Of a stretch of DNA of 39,921 nt, positions 32,587 to 39,593 are shown in pieces. The notes beneath the pieces were generated by a model. The model did not search any database. It was not told where the DNA came from and worked only from the letters and a program-made list of their open reading frames with translations. The translations under genes were made by a program, and so were the position numbers. Within the stretch, counting starts at the first letter, position 1, and each line of letters begins with the position of its first letter. The DNA comes from a virus, in IMG/VR virus record IMGVR_UViG_3300017714_000037, positions 1 through 39,921 of that record. One strand, given 5' to 3'.

Positions 32587-33808
32587 AGATTACGCATTAA
32601 AGAAATCAAAACGTTTTTGTATGTTGCCTTGGACACACTTGCACTCATGGCCAGATGGTAGAGTGTTGCCTTGTTGTATGGCACCAATGGATGAAATACT
32701 TGGTAACTTAAAAGATCAATCGTTTGAAGAAATATGGAATTCAGAAAAACTTAAAAAGATGCGTGTGGCTATGATTAATGACAAGCCAACCAAAGAATGT
32801 ACTCGTTGTTACTCCATGGAGAACAGTGGATTGAATACAACAAGGACTTGGGCCAACGAAGCATTTGAAAATCATTTTGATAAGATAGGAACTACAAAAG
32901 AAGATGGCACAGTTGAAAAAATTAACTTGCCTTATATTGATTTTAGATTTTCAAACTTATGTAACTTTAAATGTAGAACATGTGGTCCTGATTTATCATC
33001 AAGTTGGTATGATGACAATGTAAAATTATACGGTCCGTTGGATCAACCAAAAGTTATACGACCATACAAAGACGAAGAAACATTTTGGAAAAAAGTCGAA
33101 CCATACATGGACGGCTTAGAAGAAATATACTTTGCAGGTGGCGAACCACTTATCATGGAAGAACATTATAGAATTCTTAAAAAACTTGATGAACGTAAAA
33201 TGTATCATGTAAGATTAAAATACAACACAAACTTTTCACAAATGACATTTAAAAAATTAGACGTCATGGAAATATGGAATCGTTTTGAATCTGTGAAAAT
33301 AGGTGCTTCATTAGATGGTATGGGTAAGCGTGGAGAATATTTACGTAAAGGTCAGTCTTGGGAACAGGTTGAAGAAAATAGAAAACGTATGTTTGATATT
33401 TGTCCTGATGTGTATATATTTTTAGCAACATGTTTAAATGTATATAATAGTTTTCACGTGCCTGACTTCCATCATGAATGGATACAAAAGGGTTGGATCG
33501 ATGCAGTTGGTGGTAGTTTAATCAATCCGTTGTTTGTTCCAGAAGAACTTTCTATACAAGTGCTACCGTTGGAAATTAAAAAACGTTTAGAAGAAAGATA
33601 TCGTAAAGAACAAGAATGGTTTGATACTTACACAAACAATAAAGAAAAACGTTACGACAAACTAATTCATTTTATGTATGAAAAAGATCATTCACATCTA
33701 TTACCAAAGTTTTGGGAAAGAACTGATATGGTTGATAAATTACGTAAAGAAGATTTTATTTCATTGTTTCCAGAACTTGCTGACCTAAGAACTCTTGCAC
33801 AAGTCTAG
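32579..33808 (+). CDS. Radical SAM protein with N-terminal SPASM/twitch-like domain, copy 1
   Basis: A 409-residue radical SAM protein. The cluster motif CxxxCxxC is at Cys128, Cys132 and Cys135 (LCNFKCRTC), and the AGGEP at 186-190 is the SAM-binding GGEP. Ahead of the core lies a Cys-rich segment: FCMLPWTHLH with Cys14, PCCM with Cys32-33, a GNL..EIWNS..L..MR region, and CTRC with Cys74 and Cys77. This resembles a SPASM/twitch domain that binds an auxiliary Fe-S cluster, but placed N-terminally rather than C-terminally. I chose the ATG at 32579 (an ATG at 32567 adds four residues). It follows FxTEK copy 4 and its 3' end overlaps a convergent SGNH gene by 53 bp. Reaction unknown. Confidence 0.85.
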   Translation: MDKDYALKKSKRFCMLPWTHLHSWPDGRVLPCCMAPMDEILGNLKDQSFEEIWNSEKLKKMRVAMINDKPTKECTRCYSMENSGLNTTRTWANEAFENHFDKIGTTKEDGTVEKINLPYIDFRFSNLCNFKCRTCGPDLSSSWYDDNVKLYGPLDQPKVIRPYKDEETFWKKVEPYMDGLEEIYFAGGEPLIMEEHYRILKKLDERKMYHVRLKYNTNFSQMTFKKLDVMEIWNRFESVKIGASLDGMGKRGEYLRKGQSWEQVEENRKRMFDICPDVYIFLATCLNVYNSFHVPDFHHEWIQKGWIDAVGGSLINPLFVPEELSIQVLPLEIKKRLEERYRKEQEWFDTYTNNKEKRYDKLIHFMYEKDHSHLLPKFWERTDMVDKLRKEDFISLFPELADLRTLAQV

Positions 33809-34577
33809 TGTTACCTTGCTTACCAAAGTGATATCCGTTATCAATTTGTAAACTTTTAAAAGTCGCATCATCAAATAAATTTTCAACTGATGGAAACTGC
33901 CTAGTAGGAAATAGTTTTGTTTTCAATTGTGGTTTATAATTTAGCCAATAAAAAGGAATAACTTTTTTACCAAGTGATTCTAAATAATTAATTAACGAAT
34001 ATGTTTGCTGATAATAAAAATATGTTTGATGATATGAGTCTTTTGATTGTTCGTACCAAGTTGCTAGATAACTTTTAAAAGCATCAAATGTTAACGGTGG
34101 TACGACTTTATTATTAATTCTACTTTTCCATAAATGTTCTACAAACCATGCCCATGTTTTTATATCTCCATGTTCACTTGCACCAGAACCTAGTCCAGGA
34201 CTTAAATGCACAAACGACATGTTATTATCCCAAATTTTATGATAATCATTTCCATATTGATCTATACCAAAATTCATTTGTTTTTCTTTTTCATCAATAG
34301 GATCTAAAACTAATATAGTTCTGTCGTGTGTTGTAATTTGTATCACAAAAATATCTGGATCATAATTTTTTAAAAGATAATCAGCAACAAAATGATAATA
34401 CTCTATACCTGCTCCTGCTCTACCGGCATTATACATAGTATTCTGATTTCCACTATTAGTAAGCCATTGATTTAAAATATAAGGATATGTATCTTTGTGT
34501 TCAAGAGGTTCACTATTTTTTTGTACACCTTCTGTCCAAGAACACCCTAGGCATGCAATCTTAGTTTTACTTTGCAT
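33756..34577 (-). CDS. SGNH hydrolase-like protein, copy 4 (minus strand)
   Basis: A 273-residue SGNH-like protein more distant from copies 1-3. It has ACLGCSWTEG near residue 10, NAGRAGAGIEYYH as the block II glycine region, VIQITTHDR, and a C-terminal DNGYHFGKQGN containing the probable catalytic His. It lacks the WFH..EW insert of copies 1-3. It is encoded on the minus strand behind the SufE-like gene, whose 3' end overlaps its ATG by 11 bp, so the two form a small convergent operon. Its last 53 bp overlap the end of radical SAM copy 1 in antisense. Ribosome-binding sequence is supplied from inside the SufE gene. Confidence 0.68.
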   Translation of the reverse strand: MQSKTKIACLGCSWTEGVQKNSEPLEHKDTYPYILNQWLTNSGNQNTMYNAGRAGAGIEYYHFVADYLLKNYDPDIFVIQITTHDRTILVLDPIDEKEKQMNFGIDQYGNDYHKIWDNNMSFVHLSPGLGSGASEHGDIKTWAWFVEHLWKSRINNKVVPPLTFDAFKSYLATWYEQSKDSYHQTYFYYQQTYSLINYLESLGKKVIPFYWLNYKPQLKTKLFPTRQFPSVENLFDDATFKSLQIDNGYHFGKQGNTRLVQEFLGQQVLETMK

Positions 34578-34968
34578 ATTCTTTTACTTTACCAAACATG
34601 TTATAAGCACCATTACGTCTGTTAGGAGATAATATTGATGTTAATTGTAATCCTTCAATTATACTATCTACATTTGTATTTTGTATTTCTTCTTTAGTTG
34701 CATTACTAAAGATATCGGCAACTAGTGATGCTACTCCTTTGGTAATATGTGCATCTGAATCTGCCATAAATGTTAATACATTGTTATCATATTTTGGAAC
34801 TAACCATACTTGACTCATACACCCTGGCACCTTAAAAGTTTCAATCCTAAACTCTGTCGGCATGGTTGCTCGTGATCCTAAGTCAATTAGATACTGATAC
34901 TTGTCCATATTTTCAGTAAGCAGTTCCAATTCTTCTTTATAAAAATTATATTTTTCTTGTATAGACAT
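34567..34968 (-). CDS. sufE: SufE-like sulfur-acceptor protein
   Basis: A 133-residue protein matching SufE along its length. It has YQYLIDLGS, then VPGCMSQVWLVP with Cys50 at the position of the persulfide-carrying Cys51 of E. coli SufE, FMADSDAHITKGVASLV, and LSPNRRNGAYNMF, all typical blocks. SufE accepts sulfur from the cysteine desulfurase SufS and passes it to the SufBCD scaffold for Fe-S assembly. No SufS or SufBCD gene is present, so it must work with the host enzymes. The start has AAGGA five bases upstream. It is divergent from radical SAM copy 2 with only 17 bp between start codons, which suggests that it supports Fe-S loading of those enzymes. That link is inference. Confidence 0.9.
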   Translation of the reverse strand: MSIQEKYNFYKEELELLTENMDKYQYLIDLGSRATMPTEFRIETFKVPGCMSQVWLVPKYDNNVLTFMADSDAHITKGVASLVADIFSNATKEEIQNTNVDSIIEGLQLTSILSPNRRNGAYNMFGKVKEYAK

Positions 34969-34985
34969 TATATCCTTTTTGTGCT

Positions 34986-36185
34986 ATGTTAAATACAACT
35001 ATGCAAACTCCAAAATCATTCTGTATATTACCATGGATCTCACTAGAGTCCACTGCGGCCGGATGGATTAAACCTTGCTGTATGTATAATAATAACATGA
35101 CTGATGGAAACAAGCAACCATTTAATTTAAATGAAAACGATTTAAATGAAGCATGGGACAGTGATTATTATAGAAATCTAAGACAAGATTTCTTAGATGG
35201 TAAAATGCCTAGCGGGTGTGGTAAGTGTTGGTCAGAAGAAGCAAGTGGTAAAACTTCAAAACGTATTAGAGACAATGCTAGGTTTAAACATCATATTACA
35301 AAAGAAACATTGGAAAATCCAAAAATAAAATATTTAGATTTAAAACTAGGAAACATCTGTAATTTAAAATGTCGTATATGTGGAACGCATTCAAGCTCAA
35401 AATGGATTGCAGAACAAAAGCATTATGATAAACAAGATAATATAAATGACGATCACGTGAGACACAGTTGGCCTGAAACTAATAAACAGTTTTGGGAACA
35501 ACTCGAAACTATGTTGCCTACATTAGAATACATCGACTTTACAGGTGGTGAACCATTTATGATCAAAGAACAATTTGAGTTGTTAAAGTTTTGTGTTGAA
35601 AAAGGTTATTCGAAAAACATAGGAATACACTATAACACTAACGGAACACAATTACCAAATGAAGCACTTGAATCTATATGGCCACACTTTAAATCAGTTG
35701 ATGTACAATTTTCAATTGACGGCATCGGTGAACAATTTGAATATCAAAGACATCCTGCTAAATGGAATCGTGCTGTAGAAATAATACAAGCATTTAAAGA
35801 TAAACAAAGTAAAAAATTTACTGTCGGCATCTGCCATACTATTAATATTTTTAATGTGTATTATATTCCAGAGTTTCTAGAATGGGCAAATGATTTTGGT
35901 ATAAGTGTTTACTTAAACAACTTACATTATCCTATGCACTATAATATTAAATGTTTACCTAACAATGCAAAAAAAGAAATCATTAAAAAATTAGAAAACC
36001 ACAGCAATCCAAATGTAAAAACTTTTATTGATTACATGCAACAAGATGGCGACGGGTATCATGATTGGATGAAATTTGTTAAGTGGACCATACGCAAAGA
36101 TGAATTTAGAAAAGAAAAGTTTGGTAGTATATTTCCCGAACTTGCTGAAGTAACTGAATACAATCATTATATCAAAAATCCATAA
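34986..36185 (+). CDS. Radical SAM protein with N-terminal SPASM/twitch-like domain, copy 2
   Basis: A 399-residue paralogue of the gene at 32579. Core motif Cys125, Cys129, Cys132 (ICNLKCRIC) and TGGEP at 186-190. The N-terminal cluster segment is FCILPWISLE with Cys13, PCCM with Cys31-32, and CGKC with Cys78 and Cys81. A possible alternative start is Met6 at 35001; neither has a clear ribosome-binding site. It is divergent from the SufE-like gene and is followed after 6 bp by copy 3. The C-terminal end (FGSIFPELAEV) matches that of copy 1 (ISLFPELADL), so all parts of the fold are shared. Substrate unknown. Confidence 0.84.
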   Translation: MLNTTMQTPKSFCILPWISLESTAAGWIKPCCMYNNNMTDGNKQPFNLNENDLNEAWDSDYYRNLRQDFLDGKMPSGCGKCWSEEASGKTSKRIRDNARFKHHITKETLENPKIKYLDLKLGNICNLKCRICGTHSSSKWIAEQKHYDKQDNINDDHVRHSWPETNKQFWEQLETMLPTLEYIDFTGGEPFMIKEQFELLKFCVEKGYSKNIGIHYNTNGTQLPNEALESIWPHFKSVDVQFSIDGIGEQFEYQRHPAKWNRAVEIIQAFKDKQSKKFTVGICHTINIFNVYYIPEFLEWANDFGISVYLNNLHYPMHYNIKCLPNNAKKEIIKKLENHSNPNVKTFIDYMQQDGDGYHDWMKFVKWTIRKDEFRKEKFGSIFPELAEVTEYNHYIKNP

Positions 36186-36191
36186 ATAGTT

Positions 36192-37490
36192 ATGATGGAT
36201 AACATAAGTAAAACATTCTGTACTGCACCGTGGGTTCATGCCTATGCTAACAAAATCAAAGGCAAAAGAAAACTATGCTGTAATTCAGTTTATCAAAATG
36301 ATGCTGATAACAGTGCAGTTCCGAAATTAGAACAGTGGTGGAATGATGACTATATGAAAAGCGTTCGCAAAAGAATGCTTAATGGTGAAGCATTACCAGA
36401 ATGTAAAATATGCGATCCTAATGATAAAAAATCAATCACTGCTGGTTCATACAAAGATATGTGGAATGAATCTTACAAAGATTATATTAGAACAATATTA
36501 GAAAATACTACACCAGATGGAGAAACATCTTTATCTCCTACATCTTTCCATTACGAATTATCAAACTTATGTAACTTTGCTTGTCGTATGTGTAGTGTAG
36601 AGTGGGCAAGTAAAATCGAGGCAGAAGCGAAGAAACATGAAAACTATCCGTTAAAAGGTTATGAAAGAAGATACTTAGAAGTAGATCATCAGAGCATGAC
36701 CAAACCATGGCAAAAGAAATTAGAAGATGAGCTGTGGAAAAGCGTAAAGGATAAAACGTTAACAAATATTTACTTCGCCGGCGGAGAACCTTTGATGTGG
36801 GATATACACTGGAAAGTATTAACACACTTGGTAGAGTCCGGACATAGCAAAAACGTTTGGCTTAGATATAATACTAATTTAAGCAGAATGCACTACAAAG
36901 ATTATGATTTAGTAGAACTGTTAAAACAGTTTAAAAGAGTAGACATTGGTTGTAGCATCGATGGTGGAGGTCCTGTTGGAGAATATGTACGCACTGGTTT
37001 AGTATGGAATCAATGGAAAGAAAACTTTAAAAAATTATATCAACTACGACTGTACGATAAATCAAGATTTCAAATACATTTAGAAACAACAATAACAACA
37101 CCGGGCTTGTTTGGAGGAATGCCAGAGCTAATTAATTTTGCAATTGAGCAAGATGCTAGAATAAGAATACACAGAGCAGGTCCCCACGAACCCGACAACT
37201 TGATATGTCCTTCTGCTGTTCCAAGATCAGTAATGAACAAGTGCATAGATGATATTATATTAAATGTTAAACAAAAAGATATTCGTGATAGTGAGTATGC
37301 TGTTAGTCAGTTGTTGAGAATTAAAGATAAACCTGTGTATGAAGAAGATTTTAAAAACTATCATGCTGATTTACGTAAAGGAAAAGAAAAAGTAGAGTTT
37401 ATCGAAAATATACGCAAAGGATTAACACTGAAACAAATAATAGAACAAAGTGGTAACCAAGAAGCACTCAACTGGTACATAAATATATAA
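36192..37490 (+). CDS. Radical SAM protein with N-terminal SPASM/twitch-like domain, copy 3
   Basis: A 432-residue radical SAM protein, the most diverged of the three. Core motif Cys127, Cys131, Cys134 (LCNFACRMC), AGGEP at 196-200, and a further CSIDGGGPVGEYVR matching the GASLDGMG of copy 1. The N-terminal cluster segment is FCTAPWVHAY with Cys10, LCCN with Cys29-30, and CKIC with Cys71 and Cys74. The C-terminal half differs from the others, with a Lys-rich tail. Two adjacent ATGs (36192 and 36195) could be used. It begins 6 bp after copy 2, so it is co-transcribed. It may share a pathway with copies 1 and 2 on different substrates. Confidence 0.84.
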   Translation: MMDNISKTFCTAPWVHAYANKIKGKRKLCCNSVYQNDADNSAVPKLEQWWNDDYMKSVRKRMLNGEALPECKICDPNDKKSITAGSYKDMWNESYKDYIRTILENTTPDGETSLSPTSFHYELSNLCNFACRMCSVEWASKIEAEAKKHENYPLKGYERRYLEVDHQSMTKPWQKKLEDELWKSVKDKTLTNIYFAGGEPLMWDIHWKVLTHLVESGHSKNVWLRYNTNLSRMHYKDYDLVELLKQFKRVDIGCSIDGGGPVGEYVRTGLVWNQWKENFKKLYQLRLYDKSRFQIHLETTITTPGLFGGMPELINFAIEQDARIRIHRAGPHEPDNLICPSAVPRSVMNKCIDDIILNVKQKDIRDSEYAVSQLLRIKDKPVYEEDFKNYHADLRKGKEKVEFIENIRKGLTLKQIIEQSGNQEALNWYINI

Positions 37491-37512
37491 CACAACACAA
37501 TAAGGAAAAATA

Positions 37513-37623
37513 ATGTTTATAGTTAATTGGATAAAAGGTAAGTGGCTAGATTTTAAAATTTGGAGAGCTTACAAAAAGAAAATTAAAAAGTTAAGAAAAC
37601 AAGATCCTTTCATTTACAGATAA
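37513..37623 (+). CDS. Small basic protein, 36 aa
   Basis: A 36-residue protein, MFIVNWIKGKWLDFKIWRAY followed by a Lys/Arg-rich stretch ending QDPFIYR. AAGGA eight bases before the ATG and a stop directly abutting the next ATG (TAAATG) support translation. The pattern of an aromatic amphipathic helix, a basic region and a DPFIYR/K ending is one I associate with very small conserved proteins of marine T4-like phages. Function unknown; an amphipathic membrane-associated or nucleic-acid-binding peptide is possible. Confidence 0.65.
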   Translation: MFIVNWIKGKWLDFKIWRAYKKKIKKLRKQDPFIYR

Positions 37624-37899
37624 ATGATAAACGACTGGATGTACGATGATTGTCGTTTGGAAAACAACGGACTTATTCGTAAGGGATGTGGATATAATAA
37701 GTCATTTAAGTTTAAGGCAGAACTGACCAAAGATATCAATATGAAAACTATATTGTGGTGCAATAGTAATAGTGATGGAAAGTTTGGCTGGTACTTCCAA
37801 ATAAAGAAACCTACTGCTAAATGGCCAACTAGAGAACAGGCTGTAATATCTTTCCAGAAGAAAATAGATTGTATAAACTTTAAATTAAAACAATTATAG
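37624..37899 (+). CDS. Hypothetical protein, 91 aa
   Basis: A 91-residue protein with four aromatic-rich strands (MINDWMYDDCRLENNGLIRK, FGWYFQIKK) and a final amphipathic helix. It has three cysteines apart from the second-to-last region (Cys10, Cys22 and one in ILWCNS) but no recognisable metal-binding spacing. It begins immediately after the stop of the 36-aa gene, so the two are probably co-translated. No homologous family comes to mind. Function unknown. Confidence 0.55.
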   Translation: MINDWMYDDCRLENNGLIRKGCGYNKSFKFKAELTKDINMKTILWCNSNSDGKFGWYFQIKKPTAKWPTREQAVISFQKKIDCINFKLKQL

Positions 37900-37927
37900 T
37901 TGACAAATAAAAAATATAGTATATTAT
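37900..37927 (+). promoter_or_regulatory. Sigma-70-type promoter, leaderless arrangement
   Basis: A consensus -35 TTGACA (37900-37905), a 16-bp A/T-rich spacer and TATTAT (37922-37927). The -10 box ends six bases before the ATG at 37934, the same geometry as the promoter at 25119-25147, so the start site would fall on the ATG. No ribosome-binding site lies between. Confidence 0.65.
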
Positions 37928-37933
37928 AAAAGT

Positions 37934-38152
37934 ATGAATATTGGTAAACACGAATTAGAAATGGTTACAATCACATGTACAGACACAGGCGTTTCTTCCG
38001 AAGCAGAAGTATGGAAGCGTCTTCCAAATGGTGATATCCAAATGCTATTAGAGAATTCTATAAAGATGACTTTTAAAAAATATAATGGCAATGTTTGGAC
38101 TTGCGAAATGATTGGTAAAGAGTTTGTATATGATATTAGGCAACAGAAGTAA
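37934..38152 (+). CDS. Hypothetical protein, 72 aa
   Basis: A 72-residue protein with alternating beta-strand character (ELEMVTITCTDTGVSSEAEV, KRLPNGDIQMLLENSIKMTF, NVWTCEMIGKEFVYDI). It resembles small phage proteins with a Trp-Lys-Arg-Leu-Pro-Asn-Gly-Asp turn, but I cannot name a family. It is the first gene after a consensus promoter and lacks a ribosome-binding site, so it may be translated from a leaderless mRNA. Its 3' end overlaps the small membrane protein gene starting at 38130. Function unknown. Confidence 0.62.
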   Translation: MNIGKHELEMVTITCTDTGVSSEAEVWKRLPNGDIQMLLENSIKMTFKKYNGNVWTCEMIGKEFVYDIRQQK

Positions 38153-38297
38153 AATACTAGCACTTGTATTAGTATTTGTTCTGGTAGGGTTGATTCCTTA
38201 TGCTATAGGACAATGGATAGACGGTGATAATCTATTGTTTGGTTTAGAGCTCAAACCCTTTTGGCTCTTTCAGATAAGAGAATGTTCTGCTTGTTAA
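38130..38297 (+). CDS. Small membrane protein, 55 aa
   Basis: A 55-residue protein with one hydrophobic segment at about residues 9-28 (ILALVLVFVLVGLIPYAIG) and a C-terminal segment ending CSAC. The ATG at 38130 has AAAGAG seven bases upstream; an in-frame ATG at 38112 would add six residues. It overlaps the preceding gene by 23 bp in another frame, and its last 4 bp overlap the convergent gene 38294-38617. A single-span inner-membrane protein with a short soluble tail; possible roles such as lysis or superinfection control are speculation. Confidence 0.5.
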   Translation: MILGNRSKILALVLVFVLVGLIPYAIGQWIDGDNLLFGLELKPFWLFQIRECSAC

Positions 38298-38617
38298 AGA
38301 AATCTATAAAGAAATAACATAAGTGATCCTGTTACTGCTGTACCAACTAGCATAGACAACCAGAATCCATACTGCGAAATCATAAAAACAAACACTGGAA
38401 AGAATAATAAACTGATCAACACAAAGTATACTGTGTGTATACTAATGGTTTTAAATGTTTGTACATCAACTCCTGCATAATACATAAACACAAATGAAAC
38501 AAATGTTGCTAATGGTATGCCCAATACAAAGGCTCCTATAGTAGGATAACGTTCACTCACTGTGCTGACAGTGGCAATAACGATTCCGCCTATGATTGCT
38601 TTGATCAGTAATTCCAT
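38294..38617 (-). CDS. Integral membrane protein, four predicted spans (DUF3147-like)
   Basis: A 107-residue hydrophobic protein beginning MELLIKAIIGGIVIATVST, with four predicted membrane segments (about residues 3-19, 27-45, 57-77 and 84-104). The opening and the IGAFVLGIPLATFVSF segment resemble the DUF3147 family of small bacterial membrane proteins. The ATG at 38617 has AAGG nine bases upstream; an upstream ATG at 38668 would add a polar 17-residue stretch that does not fit. It is convergent with the 55-aa membrane protein, with a 4-bp overlap. Transport or membrane association is likely, but the function of the family is unknown to me. Confidence 0.6.
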   Translation of the reverse strand: MELLIKAIIGGIVIATVSTVSERYPTIGAFVLGIPLATFVSFVFMYYAGVDVQTFKTISIHTVYFVLISLLFFPVFVFMISQYGFWLSMLVGTAVTGSLMLFLYRFL

Positions 38618-38709
38618 TAAATGTGGCCTTTTATCTTCCACCATTCTTTTTGTTGTACATCGTGGCATCTAGACATCATCACACCTGGCTTTGGCATCGC
38701 ATTGAAAAA

Positions 38710-38820
38710 TTACATTTGTTCTACACACTGTTCGTTTGTATCGTAGAACTTGCGTTCGCTTTCGTACCAGCCACCTTCCGGTCCTGCTATAAAATATAAT
38801 ATCACTAGTGCCCATTTCAT
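38710..38820 (-). CDS. Short hydrophobic protein with copied leader, 36 aa
   Basis: A 36-residue frame, MKWALVILYFIAGPEGGWYE followed by SERKFYDTNEQCVEQM. The first 12 residues are hydrophobic, giving the look of a signal anchor; the GGWYESxRxFxDxxxC pattern resembles small phage proteins with a WYExxRxFxxxxxC phrase. It is directly downstream of the SGNH gene 38832-39572, and the 24 bp around its start are nearly identical to those at the start of that gene (see the repeat). No ribosome-binding site precedes the ATG. Translation is likely but not proven. Confidence 0.55.
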   Translation of the reverse strand: MKWALVILYFIAGPEGGWYESERKFYDTNEQCVEQM

Positions 38821-38838
38821 ATTAGTACTTATCAGAGG
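38815..38838. repeat. Duplicated start-region repeat, copy A
   Basis: 24 bp, TTTCATATTAGTACTTATC followed by R and GAGG, matching 39567-39590 at 23 of 24 positions. On the minus strand it covers the 5' leader and the first codons (ATGAAA) of the 36-aa gene. Confidence 0.8.
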
Positions 38839-39572
38839 ATGTCAACGACTTTAGGCAAAATATAGTTGTTAAAAACCCATTTGTTTGCTTTAGGACTCCA
38901 ATGGTCATCGTCTCTAGAGATAATTAGATCATTGTCAAAATACAATTGTCGTTGTTGTGTTGATGCGTGGCCTCGTGGTGAATGTGTTGGTTCTACTCCA
39001 TGGGCTAATAAAAGTTTACTATACGCATTTGTTAAATCATCTGTTATTGCCTCATTTGGATTTCTTAATAAGTTTAATTTTATTATGTGTTTAAAATTAT
39101 ACAGTTTATCTACATTGTCCCACCATTTCCTATTATACAAACGATATCTACTAGATACAGATGTATTCCTTAGTGTTTCTAACAATGCTTTTTGTGTAGA
39201 CTTTGGTATTCTATTGGTTTCATCTCCAAAGTACATTAATTCGTCTGAATGTATAGAATACCAATATGTGTTTCTAAGAACAAGTGTTTTATAATTACTT
39301 GATACTTCGTTTTCAAGAGTAAATAATTCACCATCAGCAATACTTGAAAGTATTCGTTGATTATATGTTTCATTAGTTAATACAACATCAACATCTTTCA
39401 TTTTTGCATCAAGCATGGCTATACGATAATGATCATACCCTCGACCGCCTAGTGAATAATTAATGAATTGGTGCTGAGGGAAGTGTTGTGATAGCAAGTA
39501 AGACCAATGATTTTTTTCTTGGCCGTCTTGACTGTATGCCGAGAAACTATCTCCAATAAATGCTATTTTCAT
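38832..39572 (-). CDS. SGNH hydrolase-like protein, copy 5
   Basis: A 246-residue SGNH/GDSL-like protein with the clearest family motifs in the window: KIAFIGDSFSAY (GDSF, nucleophile Ser near residue 9), a block-II YSLGGRGYDHYR, and a C-terminal DDDHWSPKANKW in which DDDH fits the family DxxH. I chose the ATG at 39572 because GDSF then lies at the usual distance and because the sequence around it is duplicated at the start of the next gene; an ATG at 39605 would add 11 unrelated residues. It is preceded by the A/C-rich tandem repeat array (39594-39770 on the minus strand). Likely an esterase-type enzyme acting on a host or phage glycan or lipid; not a close relative of copies 1-3. Confidence 0.75.
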   Translation of the reverse strand: MKIAFIGDSFSAYSQDGQEKNHWSYLLSQHFPQHQFINYSLGGRGYDHYRIAMLDAKMKDVDVVLTNETYNQRILSSIADGELFTLENEVSSNYKTLVLRNTYWYSIHSDELMYFGDETNRIPKSTQKALLETLRNTSVSSRYRLYNRKWWDNVDKLYNFKHIIKLNLLRNPNEAITDDLTNAYSKLLLAHGVEPTHSPRGHASTQQRQLYFDNDLIISRDDDHWSPKANKWVFNNYILPKVVDIL

Positions 39573-39590
39573 ATTAGTACTTATCGGAGG
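39567..39590. repeat. Duplicated start-region repeat, copy B
   Basis: Second copy of the 24-bp repeat found at 38815-38838, here at the start of the SGNH copy 5 gene. The shared minus-strand sequence reads CCTC-Y-GATAAGTACTAATATGAAA, with no ribosome-binding site. Confidence 0.8.
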
Positions 39591-39593
39591 GGT

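Noticed and set aside
36181-36188. CATAAATA late promoter motif
   Set aside because: It overlaps the stop codon of radical SAM copy 2 and ends only three bases before the next ATG, so transcription would begin after the start codon; probably chance.
38245-38270. Bulged hairpin (GAGC..GCTC with CAAA..TTTG) as terminator
   Set aside because: It lies inside the coding frame of the 55-aa membrane protein and has only three T residues after it.
38866-39294. 142-residue plus-strand frame
   Set aside because: Antisense to SGNH copy 5, which has clear family motifs.
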